DNA of 61,545 nucleotides, taken from Burkholderiaceae bacterium. Its GTDB lineage: Bacteria > Pseudomonadota > Gammaproteobacteria > Burkholderiales > Burkholderiaceae_D. The translations under genes were made by a program, and so were the position numbers. The DNA is taken from NCBI GenBank assembly GCA_031291325.1, contig JARLJG010000027.1, forward strand, positions 1-61,545, given 5' to 3'. Shown in pieces: positions 14,350 to 22,659 of this stretch. The first letter of the stretch is position 1. Every line of letters begins with the position of its first letter. A model generated the notes under the pieces. The model saw only the letters and a program-made list of their open reading frames with translations. It had not been told where the DNA came from and made no database searches.

Positions 14350-14973
14350 TCACTCCGCCCACCGCCGCAACACCCCCGCCATCACCGCATCGAGCATATG
14401 ATCCTGCGCCGGATCGATGCTATCCGCCGGATTATCCAAATCGACCAGCTCGACAATATGCCGATACGGAAACGGAAAATCCGGCGGCAGGTCGGGGACG
14501 AAGTCGCGGGCGTTGCGGGTGGCGACGATGGTGGGGACGTGGGCGCGGACTTCGGTGGCGAGGTCGATGTAGCCGGGACGGGCCGGCTCGAACATGTACA
14601 GGCTGGCGACCGGGATGCGGTTGACCGCGCACAGGCCGGCCAGGATGGCGGCGCGCGAGGCGCCCAGGCTGTGGCCGGTGATGGCGAACTTGCCGCGCAT
14701 CAGCGGACGCAGCGCGGCCAATACTTGCGGCGCGGCGCGGTAGAAGCCGGCGTGCACCATGCCGAGCGGGCCGGCGTCGGCGGGGAGGAAGTCGGCGTCG
14801 GCCTCGAAATCTTCGCGCCGCTCGGAGCCGGCGATGGCGAAGACGGCGTTGCCGTCGCGGTCGATGGCGTGGCCGACGATCCAGTCGCCGATGCGGAAGA
14901 TTTGGTCGAACACGCCGGGCCTGATCGGGTCGTAGATGGCGGCGGCGAACAGGATTGCCTGGTATGGGGTCAT
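14350..14973 (-). CDS. Class 3 lipase-like alpha/beta hydrolase
   Basis: 207 residues from MTPYQAILFAAAIYD. The nucleophile elbow GHSLGAS places the catalytic serine at 102; D157 or D161 (NARDFVPD) and H192 (AQDHML) complete a plausible triad. No signal peptide. It should hydrolyse a lipid ester, substrate unknown. It lies just past the late-operon terminator of the phage cluster on the same strand and could be a phage accessory gene or host. Its 3' third is duplicated at 13339-13560. Confidence 0.85.
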   Translation of the reverse strand: MTPYQAILFAAAIYDPIRPGVFDQIFRIGDWIVGHAIDRDGNAVFAIAGSERREDFEADADFLPADAGPLGMVHAGFYRAAPQVLAALRPLMRGKFAITGHSLGASRAAILAGLCAVNRIPVASLYMFEPARPGYIDLATEVRAHVPTIVATRNARDFVPDLPPDFPFPYRHIVELVDLDNPADSIDPAQDHMLDAVMAGVLRRWAE

Positions 14974-15004
14974 GATTTGCGTATTTCCGTGACGAGATAA
15001 TGGA

Positions 15005-15111
15005 GTAGGCTGGGATGAAAATCCCGGCAAGCGCGGAAAGCTGCCATGCGAACGTCGACGCCTTCGGCGCGTGATTTGGCGGAAAATGCTGGGATTGCAT
15101 CCCAGCCTACG
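15005..15111. repeat. REP pair, GGCTGGGAT family
   Basis: GTAGGCTGGGAT...ATCCCGGC (15005-15028) and its inverted partner ending ATCCCAGCCTACG (15088-15111) form a two-element BIME. The same sequence flanks the RAYT transposase at 50684-51399 and occurs at 24983-25051. Confidence 0.8.
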
Positions 15112-15164
15112 TTGCGGTTGCGCCTACGTTGCGGTTGTGCCTACGTTGCGGTTGTGCCCACGTT
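15105..15164. repeat. 17-bp tandem repeat, 3.5 copies
   Basis: GCCTACGTTGCGGTTGY is repeated three times from 15105, followed by a partial GCCCACGTT. It grows out of the tail of the adjacent REP, so it probably arose by slippage. Confidence 0.8.
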
Positions 15165-15184
15165 CTTGACTGCTCAAACAAAAA

Positions 15185-15218
15185 AATTCCCCTCTTCCGC
15201 TGGAGGAAGAGGGGAATT
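15185..15218 (-). terminator. Rho-independent terminator of the late operon
   Basis: A perfect 14-bp stem (AATTCCCCTCTTCC / GGAAGAGGGGAATT) with a 6-nt loop is followed, in the minus direction, by seven or more T. It lies about 30 bp past the stop of the last lysis-module gene. Confidence 0.92.
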
Positions 15219-15250
15219 GCAGAACAGCGACGCGGGGTCGGCGATCCTGT

Positions 15251-15568
15251 CTACTTGGCGGTGGCGGCGGACGATGCCGACGGCGCAACGGACGCCGGAA
15301 GCGCTGCCGCCGCATCGCTCGGCGTGGTTGCGCTGCCGGACCAGCACAGGCTTTGCACGGCTTTCACGTATTGGGTGTTGCGCCCGAGCGTGTCGACCGA
15401 CATCGTGCAGAAGGCTTCGGCGTTGACTTTGGCTGCCAGGTCGGCGGCGGCGCGCGCGCTGACTACGGCGGAGGTGTTGGCGGAGCTGGCGGCCTGAAGG
15501 TAGCTGGCGCAACCGGTTTGGCTGCCGGCAACTGCCAGCAGGGCGATCGATAGGAGTGTGCGTTTCAT
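15251..15568 (-). CDS. Phage lysis-module lipoprotein
   Basis: 105 residues. MKRTLLSIALLAVAGSQTGC is a lipoprotein-type signal with Cys20, though Q at -3 is unusual. The mature part is Ala-rich with two further cysteines (AFCTMS and SLCWSGS) about 20 residues apart. It occupies the place of an outer-membrane spanin (Rz1) after the endolysin and holin genes, but is longer than most Rz1 proteins and I see no Rz partner. Last gene before the terminator. Confidence 0.7.
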   Translation of the reverse strand: MKRTLLSIALLAVAGSQTGCASYLQAASSANTSAVVSARAAADLAAKVNAEAFCTMSVDTLGRNTQYVKAVQSLCWSGSATTPSDAAAALPASVAPSASSAATAK

Positions 15569-15570
15569 TG

Positions 15571-15768
15571 TTATTCCTTGGTCGGAGGTGGGATGATCGA
15601 TTGCGGCGCGTTGATGCGGTCGCCGGCGTGGTAGCCGCCCATCATCGCCAGCGTGTATTTGATGACTTCGATAATTTGCTCGTCGCCGGGCACCTGGAAG
15701 ACGACCAGCGCGATCCAGGTGGCCATCAGCGCGGCGCTGACCAGCAGGCGGGTGGCGGGGGCGTTCAT
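15571..15768 (-). CDS. Small membrane protein, putative holin
   Basis: 65 residues. One strong helix (LLVSAALMATWIALVVFQV) and a second weaker one (IIEVIKYTLAMMGGYHAG), with a proline-rich tail. Size, position directly after the endolysin gene (4-bp overlap) and topology fit a class II-like holin that would permeabilise the inner membrane. No sequence family recognised. Confidence 0.65.
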   Translation of the reverse strand: MNAPATRLLVSAALMATWIALVVFQVPGDEQIIEVIKYTLAMMGGYHAGDRINAPQSIIPPPTKE

Positions 15769-16235
15769 GCCGGGCGGTCGTACTGCTTGAGTTGGTGATA
15801 CTCGATGATGGCGACGATCGCTTCGGCGTAGCGCGGGTCGGTGGCGTAGCCCGCTTTGGCGACTTCGCGCGCGAAGGCGCAGCCATCGTCCTTGTGCGCA
15901 AATGCAGGCGCGTAGCGCGGATTGCCGGCGAGGAAGGCGGCGTGGTCTTGGAGGCCGGCGGCCAGGCTCGGATATTTGCGGAAGGCGCAGTGCCATGTCT
16001 CGCTCTTCCCATCGACCACTTCGCGCGTCGGCCAGGTCTGGGTTGCGCCGTGCCACGACGCATCGGCCTTGATGCCGAACAGGTTGTAGTCTTGCACGGC
16101 CTGGGCGCTGCCGTACCAGGCGCTTTCGACGGCGGCTTGCGCAATCGTGAAGCTGGCGGGGATGCCGGTCGCCGCCTGCGCAGCTTGCGCTGCCGGCAGC
16201 AGCAGCGCGATGAATGCCTGCGGTGTCATGCTCAT
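15765..16235 (-). CDS. Endolysin, GH73-type N-acetylglucosaminidase
   Basis: 156 residues of the FlgJ/Acm2-like glucosaminidase fold. GIPASFTIAQAAVESAWYGS carries the catalytic Glu (E37); DYNLFGIKA and FRKYPSLAAGLQDHAAFL are conserved substrate-cleft segments. No signal peptide, so release depends on a holin. It overlaps both neighbours by 4 bp, giving a tight lysis cassette. Confidence 0.93.
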   Translation of the reverse strand: MSMTPQAFIALLLPAAQAAQAATGIPASFTIAQAAVESAWYGSAQAVQDYNLFGIKADASWHGATQTWPTREVVDGKSETWHCAFRKYPSLAAGLQDHAAFLAGNPRYAPAFAHKDDGCAFAREVAKAGYATDPRYAEAIVAIIEYHQLKQYDRPA

Positions 16236-16522
16236 GATTTGTCTGCCTTTTGGTCTAGCCGGTCACGGATGTTGCCGAACATGTCGGCGATGCCTTTCTG
16301 GATGTCTTCCAGTTTCTGGAAGACCCTATCCATCGCGTCGGCCGTCGGGTGGTTGCTGGCGACGTGGACCTTGAAGTCGGAAAAGTCTTCCTTCAGCTTT
16401 TCGATGTCGTCGACGTTCTTGCGGAAGTTGAACCACATGACGACGCCGAACGCGGTCAAGATGAAGCCCAACACGCTGAGAAAGATGGTGATGACTTCAA
16501 ACCAGGTGAGTTGCCCGTTCAT
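16232..16522 (-). CDS. Membrane protein with coiled coil, lysis module
   Basis: 96 residues. An N-terminal helix (WFEVITIFLSVLGFILTAFGVVMWF) is followed by a charged helical domain (DDIEKLKEDFSDFKVHV...MDRVFQKLEDIQKGIADM). Starts at MNGQLTWFE with GGCGGC-rich leader. It could be a holin, an antiholin or a scaffold for lysis; its overlap with the endolysin gene is the only functional clue. Confidence 0.65.
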   Translation of the reverse strand: MNGQLTWFEVITIFLSVLGFILTAFGVVMWFNFRKNVDDIEKLKEDFSDFKVHVASNHPTADAMDRVFQKLEDIQKGIADMFGNIRDRLDQKADKS

Positions 16523-16609
16523 GCCGCCGCCTCGCTTTCCTGGCGACAGCGATGCGCGTCCTGCTTCGCTGTATTGAAGGATGCGCTCGCAGTGAGAGCG
16601 CATAAAAAA

Positions 16610-16625
16610 ACGGCCCGTAGGCCGT
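16610..16625 (-). terminator. Terminator between fibre and lysis genes
   Basis: ACGGCC-CGTA-GGCCGT hairpin with a run of seven T in the minus direction. A second hairpin (16581-16603) follows. It would cut or attenuate transcription between the tail-fibre and lysis genes. Confidence 0.75.
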
Positions 16626-16647
16626 GAAAGTTGAGCATGATGGCTCC

Positions 16648-17568
16648 CTATGGAATGAAGGTATATGTTCCCTGGCTGACACCGCTGAGCGAAACCTGAA
16701 TTGAGCAAGACGTATCGGTGCCCCACGTCATCGTCTGGCTTGAGCTAAAGTTACCATTTGCATCGGTAAAGCCAAGCACTGTCGGACCAACCACCGTCCC
16801 GGACGGCGAGAACGTCATGGTTTGCGTCACCGTCGAACTAGCCCACGAACCCGCAAAATTCAAGGTGATTTGTGTTCCGTTTGGCGCTGTGTTCGGCGTA
16901 TAGCTCGGCGTCGCGTACAAATTGTTGCTTGAGTTCACAAACGAGTACGCGCCGACCTGGACGCCGCCAACGTACAGCTGCACGCTGTCGGTCCAAGCGC
17001 CCGCTGTCCATGATGCCACGCCGGTATGCGAGAAATTGCCGTTGACATCGGTTGTTCCGAGCGTGGTCATGCCTAGCGTTGCGACAGCGTTTCCATGCGC
17101 ATCGAGTTGGGTCTGTGTATAAGCAACCGTTGCATTTGCGGTTGCATGGGTGATTGTCAGGTAATTATTTTGCCCGTTGTACGTGTAATACGGCGTCCAC
17201 GAATATGCCGGCGCCGGTGGCGAGCCTGTGATCGAGTATGACGAACTCACGGTCAGCGTGTTCGCTGCAGCATCGGTCGCCTTGACGGCAACAGTATGGC
17301 CGCCTGCACCGATCTGGCCCGCATTGCCGCCGCTATAACTGACTGAAGCCGCAGCGGTGAAGGTGAAATTATTCCAGCTACCGCCGTCGATCTGGTATTG
17401 CAGCGCGGTGATGTTGCCGGCAATAGACGAGGCGACGCCGGCAATCGCTTCCGCCGTCGTGTTGTTGGCGATGGTGCTGCCCGACAGCGGCGCAGTGATC
17501 GACAAGCTGATTGGATGGCTTGCGCTGGATGCTAATAATCCGGCGATGAGATTTGCCGGTATGGTCAC
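16648..17568 (-). CDS. Tail-associated protein with Ig-like domains
   Basis: 306 residues. Starts at GTG, overlapping the upstream fibre stop by 4 bp (GTGA). SITAPLSGSTIANN...YQIDGGSWNNFTF...GGHTVAVKATDAAAN is a bacterial Ig-like domain. Two related beta repeats follow (GTTDVNGNFSHTGVASW and GFTDANGNFSSSQTMTW, ~80 residues apart). Likely a decoration or host-binding accessory of the tail fibre; it could also help attach to surface glycans. Confidence 0.7.
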   Translation of the reverse strand: MTIPANLIAGLLASSASHPISLSITAPLSGSTIANNTTAEAIAGVASSIAGNITALQYQIDGGSWNNFTFTAAASVSYSGGNAGQIGAGGHTVAVKATDAAANTLTVSSSYSITGSPPAPAYSWTPYYTYNGQNNYLTITHATANATVAYTQTQLDAHGNAVATLGMTTLGTTDVNGNFSHTGVASWTAGAWTDSVQLYVGGVQVGAYSFVNSSNNLYATPSYTPNTAPNGTQITLNFAGSWASSTVTQTMTFSPSGTVVGPTVLGFTDANGNFSSSQTMTWGTDTSCSIQVSLSGVSQGTYTFIP

Positions 17569-18629
17569 GATACGTTCCCCGCTGCGGACAGGACGATCTT
17601 GCCGTCGAAATCGACCACGTAAAAGAAGTCGTCGCGCCCGTTGGCCCCCGCAGTCAATTGCGCGCGCGTGCCGTTGGCCCCGACCCAGGCGGTCGAGCGA
17701 CTGGAAATCGTATAGCCGCCGGTGGCGTTTTGCAGGAAGGTGATGACGCCGCTCTGCCCCGGCACGACGTTGGCCGGCGTGCCGAGCACGAAGGATGCGC
17801 CGATGGCGCTGGTGACGCCGCCGCCGCCGCCGACCACGAAGTTGTTGCCGAGCGCGAAATTGAGCGTCAATGTCGCGCCCGAACCGACCGGCTGCACCGG
17901 CACGAATGCGCCCTGTTGCGCCGCCGTCCACGCTTGCGTCGCAGCCAGCAGCGCATAGCCCGGCAAGCCGCTCAAGATATTCTGCAAGGTGACGCTCAAA
18001 AATGGCGCGCCCGTATATTGCGCAATATTGCCGCTGGTGATGCCGGTCGCGCCATAGGGGACGGTCACCACCCACAAGCCGACATAGCCGGCATCGGGCG
18101 TCGGCGTGGTCTGGCTGCCGGTGGTGGCCGCCGTGCCGGCCTTGACCGCAAGCACGCATTGCCCCTGGCGTTGCGTCGGCTGCGCGGTGCCGCTATTCGA
18201 TTGACCCGAGAGCGGTTGCGACGGATTGGCCGAGTTGAAATACGGCAGCACGACGTTGGTGGTGTCGGTATCCTGATAAATCGCTTCGATCAGATAGTTG
18301 ATGCTGTAGCCGCTGGTGGTCGGCGCCGGCGTGGCGAGATTGGTGGTTGCCAGCACGATGCCCTGTTTCAAAATCGTGTCGCTGGTGTCGGCCGGCAGCA
18401 CGCCATAGGCGCTGGAATCGACGTTGGCCATGCTGTAGATTTCGCCCTTGGCGATATTGACCGACAGCGATGCCGGGCTGGTGGCCGTGCATGCCAGGCC
18501 ATTGACGCAAGTGCTGGCCCCCAGCACCGCTTGCGCCAGCTTCGACACGCCGATCATCGCCGCGCGCTGCGCAAATAAGAAGTCGGTGCTGCGCCCTTGT
18601 TCCTGCGAATAAACTATGCTTCTGTCCAT
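17565..18629 (-). CDS. Tail fibre protein
   Basis: 354 residues from MDRSIVYSQEQGRSTDFLF. The N-terminal ~150 residues look like an attachment domain of fibre proteins that meet the baseplate; the C-terminal 200 (VVGGGGGVTSAIGASFVLG...GANGRDDFFYVVDFDGKIVL) are Gly-rich and beta-structured, as in trimeric fibres. A terminator sits between this gene and the upstream gene at 18688. Confidence 0.75.
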   Translation of the reverse strand: MDRSIVYSQEQGRSTDFLFAQRAAMIGVSKLAQAVLGASTCVNGLACTATSPASLSVNIAKGEIYSMANVDSSAYGVLPADTSDTILKQGIVLATTNLATPAPTTSGYSINYLIEAIYQDTDTTNVVLPYFNSANPSQPLSGQSNSGTAQPTQRQGQCVLAVKAGTAATTGSQTTPTPDAGYVGLWVVTVPYGATGITSGNIAQYTGAPFLSVTLQNILSGLPGYALLAATQAWTAAQQGAFVPVQPVGSGATLTLNFALGNNFVVGGGGGVTSAIGASFVLGTPANVVPGQSGVITFLQNATGGYTISSRSTAWVGANGTRAQLTAGANGRDDFFYVVDFDGKIVLSAAGNVS

Positions 18630-18648
18630 GTGGCCTCGGAAAGTAAAA

Positions 18649-18668
18649 AAGCCGCGCAATGGCGGCTT
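18649..18668 (-). terminator. Terminator upstream of the tail-fibre gene
   Basis: AAGCCGC...GCGGCTT stem with a 6-nt loop, followed by TTTTTT in the minus direction. It lies between the baseplate-type gene at 18688 and the fibre start at 18629, so fibre expression may need read-through or antitermination. Confidence 0.7.
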
Positions 18669-18687
18669 GGAGTTGAATTTGAAAGGA

Positions 18688-19440
18688 TTACGGCGCTATT
18701 GCGCCATCGGAAATTCGCAGCCAAACGATAGTGCCGAGCGCGCGCGTGGCTTCCACCGCTGCGACGATGGCGGCGTCCGCTATCGAATTCGGCTGCTCGT
18801 CCGACCAATACGCATTGCTGTCGAAGCTGAAGCGGTAGGCATCCCATTCGCCCAGGTCGATGAATTGGTTCGCTGGGCGGTACGCGGTGACCATCGATTG
18901 ATACGGCAACGGATCGCCCCAGCCGCCGCCTGCCGGCATGCCGGCATCGAAGTAAAAGTCGCCGTCCCAGCCGCCGCTATCGGTGCTGTTGCTTGGCTCA
19001 AAGACCGTCGGCGCGATGCCGGTCAAAAGCGTCAAGACCTTGATCATGTCGGCCCGCGTCGGCCCCTTGACGAACAGGTTGGCGAGGATGCGTGCGCGAA
19101 AAGACGCGTCCGATTCCCCGCCGTTGCGCGGCAAGGTCGTGCCGAGAAAATCGCAGGAAATCAAGTCGAGAAAGCCATCGGTCGCGGTCTTGATGCGCGT
19201 TTGCAGCGCGGCATAGGTGATTTCCGCGTAGACACTCGATAGCGCCCACGCCGGCCCTTGCAGGGTCGCATCGAAATTCGGCGAAGTCTGAAACCATCCG
19301 CGCGGAATCAGCGCCCTTAGCCGATTGAAAATATCGGCTTGACTGCCTATCGCGGGCGGCGTCGGCAGGGCGGTGACTTCATCCCAGGTGGAGACGCCGT
19401 CGTCCCACCGGCTTATGTTGTCGTCGTAATTTGTTGGCAT
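18688..19440 (-). CDS. Phage tail protein I-like baseplate component
   Basis: 250 residues. ADIFNRLRALIPRGWF, LDLISCDFLGTTLPRNGGESDASFRARILANLF and ADMIKVLTLLTG are conserved segments of the P2 gpI/YmfQ-type proteins that link baseplate to fibre. It would lie at the baseplate edge. Separated by only 3 bp from the preceding gene's stop. Confidence 0.75.
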   Translation of the reverse strand: MPTNYDDNISRWDDGVSTWDEVTALPTPPAIGSQADIFNRLRALIPRGWFQTSPNFDATLQGPAWALSSVYAEITYAALQTRIKTATDGFLDLISCDFLGTTLPRNGGESDASFRARILANLFVKGPTRADMIKVLTLLTGIAPTVFEPSNSTDSGGWDGDFYFDAGMPAGGGWGDPLPYQSMVTAYRPANQFIDLGEWDAYRFSFDSNAYWSDEQPNSIADAAIVAAVEATRALGTIVWLRISDGAIAP

Positions 19441-19443
19441 TTT

Positions 19444-19821
19444 TTATGCGGCTTCGCTTGGTTGAACCGGGGCGCTTAGGATTGCCGTTACCTGCGCTGC
19501 CGTCAGCAACGTGGCCGATACCAGATTGTTAAGGCCAGTCGCCAGTAACGGATCAGCCAGGTCGATATACTTTGCGCCCCATGTCTGCGCTATCCAAGCT
19601 TGCAGCGATGGCGTAGAGGCCGCAGCGGCATAAATCGCGTCCAGTGCTGTCGTTCCCAGTCGCTTCGCAAACGCTTCCGGCGTTATCTGCGTTCCCAGCG
19701 AAGGTGTATTCGCGCCGTCTGGCGTAACCAGTGTGTAGCCGCCATTCGGATATTCCGCCGCCATGAAAGCGGCTTCGGCTTCGATGTTTTGGCCGGTTGC
19801 GGTGATGTTGTAGGTTGACAT
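19444..19821 (-). CDS. Phage tail-region protein, unknown
   Basis: 125 residues from MSTYNITATGQNIEAEAAFMAAEYPNGGYTLV. A short beta-rich N-terminus is followed by an Ala/Leu-rich helical part. The start codon overlaps the stop of the Gly-rich adhesin by 1 bp, so translation is coupled. Its place after the adhesin gene suggests a fibre assembly chaperone, but no motif supports that. Confidence 0.7.
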   Translation of the reverse strand: MSTYNITATGQNIEAEAAFMAAEYPNGGYTLVTPDGANTPSLGTQITPEAFAKRLGTTALDAIYAAAASTPSLQAWIAQTWGAKYIDLADPLLATGLNNLVSATLLTAAQVTAILSAPVQPSEAA

Positions 19822-20963
19822 TATTTGATTCTTTCGATGGTTACGAGGCCGGAGCCAGCCGATCCGCGCACGCATGCACCGGCGGTTATTGCACACCCGC
19901 CGGTGCCCCCGCCGATTCCTGAATTTCCGCCGGTCGTCGAGTTAGAGTAAGCTGCGCCGCCGGTGCCACCCAATATTCCAGTGCTGCCGCTAGAGCCGGC
20001 AGCCGCCAGCCCCCCGGAACCCGCGCCAGTTCCGCCGGGGCCACTGAGGACGTTGGTGCTACCCGAGCTGCCACCTCCTGTGATCGCACGCCACGGGTCA
20101 AACAGAGAGTCGAACCCGAATCCTATCGAAGATGTAGAAGCCCCAATCCGATTAAATCCATCCACACTGGCAGTTGAAAAGAGGTTTAGCTTATTCGCCC
20201 CGCCAGCGCCATTCCCGCTCGCCCCGGCGACACCAGCGCCGCCCGCGCCACCACCGCCACCAGCGGCGTTAGAGGTGGTGGCGCTACCCGCCCCACCAAT
20301 TCCTCCGACGCCGCCACCGCCGCCAGCGGAGTAATAGCTTGCGGCAGCCGAACACGCTCCGCCTGCTCCGCTAGTTCCGTTCGGATTGCCCCCCGCGCCA
20401 CCGCCACCGCCACATGCCGCAGCACTGGTATACGTGGCGTTTCCACCCGCCCCGCCCGTTTGATTATTCAGCCCGCCAGATCCGATGCCACCCGCGCCGC
20501 CGGTTGCTGTTCCGGTAGTGAGAACACAAGCGCCAGCACCACCACCGGTCGACTGAATCGTTGCAAATCCAGATGCAGTAATGGTGCTTGTGCCGCCCGC
20601 CACGCCAGCTAAGCAAGTAGCCGCCGAAGATTCTGTGCCTGCCGCACCACCCGCACCAATCGTGATTGTCAAGACCGTACCAGCAATAAACGATTGATCG
20701 ACTTCGGCGAAACCACCGCCACCGCCGCCCGAAGACGCGCATCCAGTGGAATCAAGGCAGGCCGCGCCGCTTCCGCCGCCGCCTTCCACTGAGACGCGAT
20801 ATGTCCCCGTGGCAGGAATCGTGTAAGTAGTCGATGTTGCAAAGAAGATTGCTGGCTGTAAATTGAACCCGCCAACAAACTGCGAAAAATCGCTGGCAAA
20901 GCTCGTCGTATAAAAGCACAGCAGAACTGCGGCGAGAATTAGCCGCTTCAGGTAGTCACGCAT
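19821..20963 (-). CDS. Gly-rich tail adhesin with a Sec-like signal
   Basis: 380 residues. After a clear signal-peptide-like start (MRDYLKRLILAAVLLCFY then TTSFASD) and a short beta domain, residues ~75-330 are a series of glycine-rich runs (GGGGGG, GGAGGIGSGG and so on), like the polyglycine-II sandwich of T-even gp38 adhesins and other receptor-binding tips. The Met chosen has GGAGA 8 nt upstream and overlaps the previous stop (TAATG). A phage tip protein needs no export, so the signal is odd; misreading of the N-terminus cannot be fully excluded. Confidence 0.78.
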   Translation of the reverse strand: MRDYLKRLILAAVLLCFYTTSFASDFSQFVGGFNLQPAIFFATSTTYTIPATGTYRVSVEGGGGSGAACLDSTGCASSGGGGGGFAEVDQSFIAGTVLTITIGAGGAAGTESSAATCLAGVAGGTSTITASGFATIQSTGGGAGACVLTTGTATGGAGGIGSGGLNNQTGGAGGNATYTSAAACGGGGGAGGNPNGTSGAGGACSAAASYYSAGGGGGVGGIGGAGSATTSNAAGGGGGAGGAGVAGASGNGAGGANKLNLFSTASVDGFNRIGASTSSIGFGFDSLFDPWRAITGGGSSGSTNVLSGPGGTGAGSGGLAAAGSSGSTGILGGTGGAAYSNSTTGGNSGIGGGTGGCAITAGACVRGSAGSGLVTIERIK

Positions 20964-22645
20964 TATTTGATTCTCCATCCGGGTGTCGAAGAGTAGTACA
21001 TCAGGCAAAACGAGGCATAGTTGGTCGTCACGGTCATGTTGGCCGACGATCCCATGATGTTCGCGCTGTTGCCGGCAATCGTCAGCGCGTAGGCGCCGAA
21101 AGTGCCTGCGGCGTCGGATATGCAGACTTGAGCAAATTCGGCTGGCGAAGCGGGCAATGTGATCGTGAACGCCCCGACGCTGGTATCGGCAAAGATGTTG
21201 TCGCCATTGCTCGCCGTATAGGTCGTGGCTTTTGCGATGTAGTTGCTTGCGGTGCCGCTGGCATAGCAATTTGTGCCAGCGACATACATCACGTGGCCGC
21301 TAGAATCTTGGCAATGCGAGCCGCTTATCGTCCCGCTGGTGGCCAATCCGGGCAGCGTCACATTGCCGGATGCGGATAGTGCTCCGGTGACCGCTGTCCC
21401 AGAAGACGTCGCATTAACAATGACAGCACTGCCCACAGCCAGGACACTTTGCGCTGTACCATTTAGCACAGAAGTGGCCCCGTTGGTTGCAAATGCAAAG
21501 TTAGTCGCCCCCGGCGTGACATTGGTGCTATATATGTCTGCATACCCGCCGCCTGTATATGGCATCATGACGAAGCCAGTCACGCCACTACCCATCGTGA
21601 TGGCGCTGAAGTCGCCAACATTTGGCGTCGTGCAGCCTATACAACCCGGCGCAGCCCACGTCCCCGAAAGCAGCTGCGAAGAATTTCCGGCGGTGAGACC
21701 AGACATTTCCCCAGGGGTTATGTAATCCGTTCCAGGCGTGGCCGCTACCGCATTGCCTGCAATTCCATTCCCCTTCAGTAGAAAGCTTGTCGCCGGAAGT
21801 AGCGACCCAATGCAAGTATCGGAAAGCGTTCCACTCGATAGCGACAGACACGAGCCTGTAACGACCGCCGCCCCACTCCCCGGCGTAGCCGACCCACCCC
21901 AAAGCTGCGAAGCCGTCGGCGGCGTGCCTGCAAACAAAACCGCCGTCCTCGAATTCCCAGCCCCGCGCCATTCTGCGTTGGCCAGATCGTAAATCAGCCA
22001 GATATCGCGTCCAGGCTGAATAACCAGCGTCGAATTTCCGTCGATCGTCGTCCCGCTGCCGGCGCTCAGGGTATCAATCGCGCTGGCGTCGACGTTAGCG
22101 ATATTGATCTGCGTCCCATTCGCCAATCCGGTTGCGCCCGCCGCTGGCAGCGTGTCGGCCATCGCCGTGCCGCCATTGCTGCGCCGCGTCTTTTTGAACA
22201 AGTCGGCAGTGCCGAAGGCATAGCTGGTTTGCGTGACGGTCGATGGCGGCAACAGCGCTTCGATCTTGCCGGTGCCGGGATTGCCGACCGATGCGCCCAG
22301 CGGCAGATTGCCGACGGGAATGGTCGACGCGTGCGCGCTCGTATTGAGGGTGTAGATCGTCACCCATTGCGCGCCGTCCCACTGCTGCAGCGAAGCTGGC
22401 GTGGTTCCCGTGTTGAGCCAGACCTGCCCGGAACACGGATTGGTCGGCGCGCTTCCTCCGTATGTCTCGCTGAACAGATTGTCGATATCCGAATAGGCCG
22501 CCGCAAAGTTGGCGCGGATCGGCGGCGAAGCAATGAGCGCGCCTTGCGCCGGCAACGCCGGATTGATGGTCGACCCGCACGCCGCCCACGCTGGCGTCGA
22601 GGCCGAGGCTGCCAGCAGCAGCCCCGCAAGAAATCTTTTGAGCAT
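20963..22645 (-). CDS. Tail fibre protein with N-terminal signal peptide
   Basis: 560 residues. The start MLKRFLAGLLLAASASTPAWA is a textbook Sec signal with an AWA cleavage motif. It is followed by IRANFAAAYSDIDNLF, a motif found near the N-terminus of many prophage fibres, and a long beta-rich shaft. Translation is coupled to the next gene. It starts 15 bp after the baseplate J stop. The frame is open upstream inside that gene, but the Met here has its own purine-rich site (AGAGGAAAACA). Confidence 0.8.
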   Translation of the reverse strand: MLKRFLAGLLLAASASTPAWAACGSTINPALPAQGALIASPPIRANFAAAYSDIDNLFSETYGGSAPTNPCSGQVWLNTGTTPASLQQWDGAQWVTIYTLNTSAHASTIPVGNLPLGASVGNPGTGKIEALLPPSTVTQTSYAFGTADLFKKTRRSNGGTAMADTLPAAGATGLANGTQINIANVDASAIDTLSAGSGTTIDGNSTLVIQPGRDIWLIYDLANAEWRGAGNSRTAVLFAGTPPTASQLWGGSATPGSGAAVVTGSCLSLSSGTLSDTCIGSLLPATSFLLKGNGIAGNAVAATPGTDYITPGEMSGLTAGNSSQLLSGTWAAPGCIGCTTPNVGDFSAITMGSGVTGFVMMPYTGGGYADIYSTNVTPGATNFAFATNGATSVLNGTAQSVLAVGSAVIVNATSSGTAVTGALSASGNVTLPGLATSGTISGSHCQDSSGHVMYVAGTNCYASGTASNYIAKATTYTASNGDNIFADTSVGAFTITLPASPAEFAQVCISDAAGTFGAYALTIAGNSANIMGSSANMTVTTNYASFCLMYYSSTPGWRIK

Positions 22646-22659
22646 TGTTTTCCTCTGAG

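Noticed and set aside
19821-22645. Diversity-generating retroelement around the fibre genes
   Set aside because: No reverse transcriptase gene and no template/variable repeat pair seen near the fibre genes.
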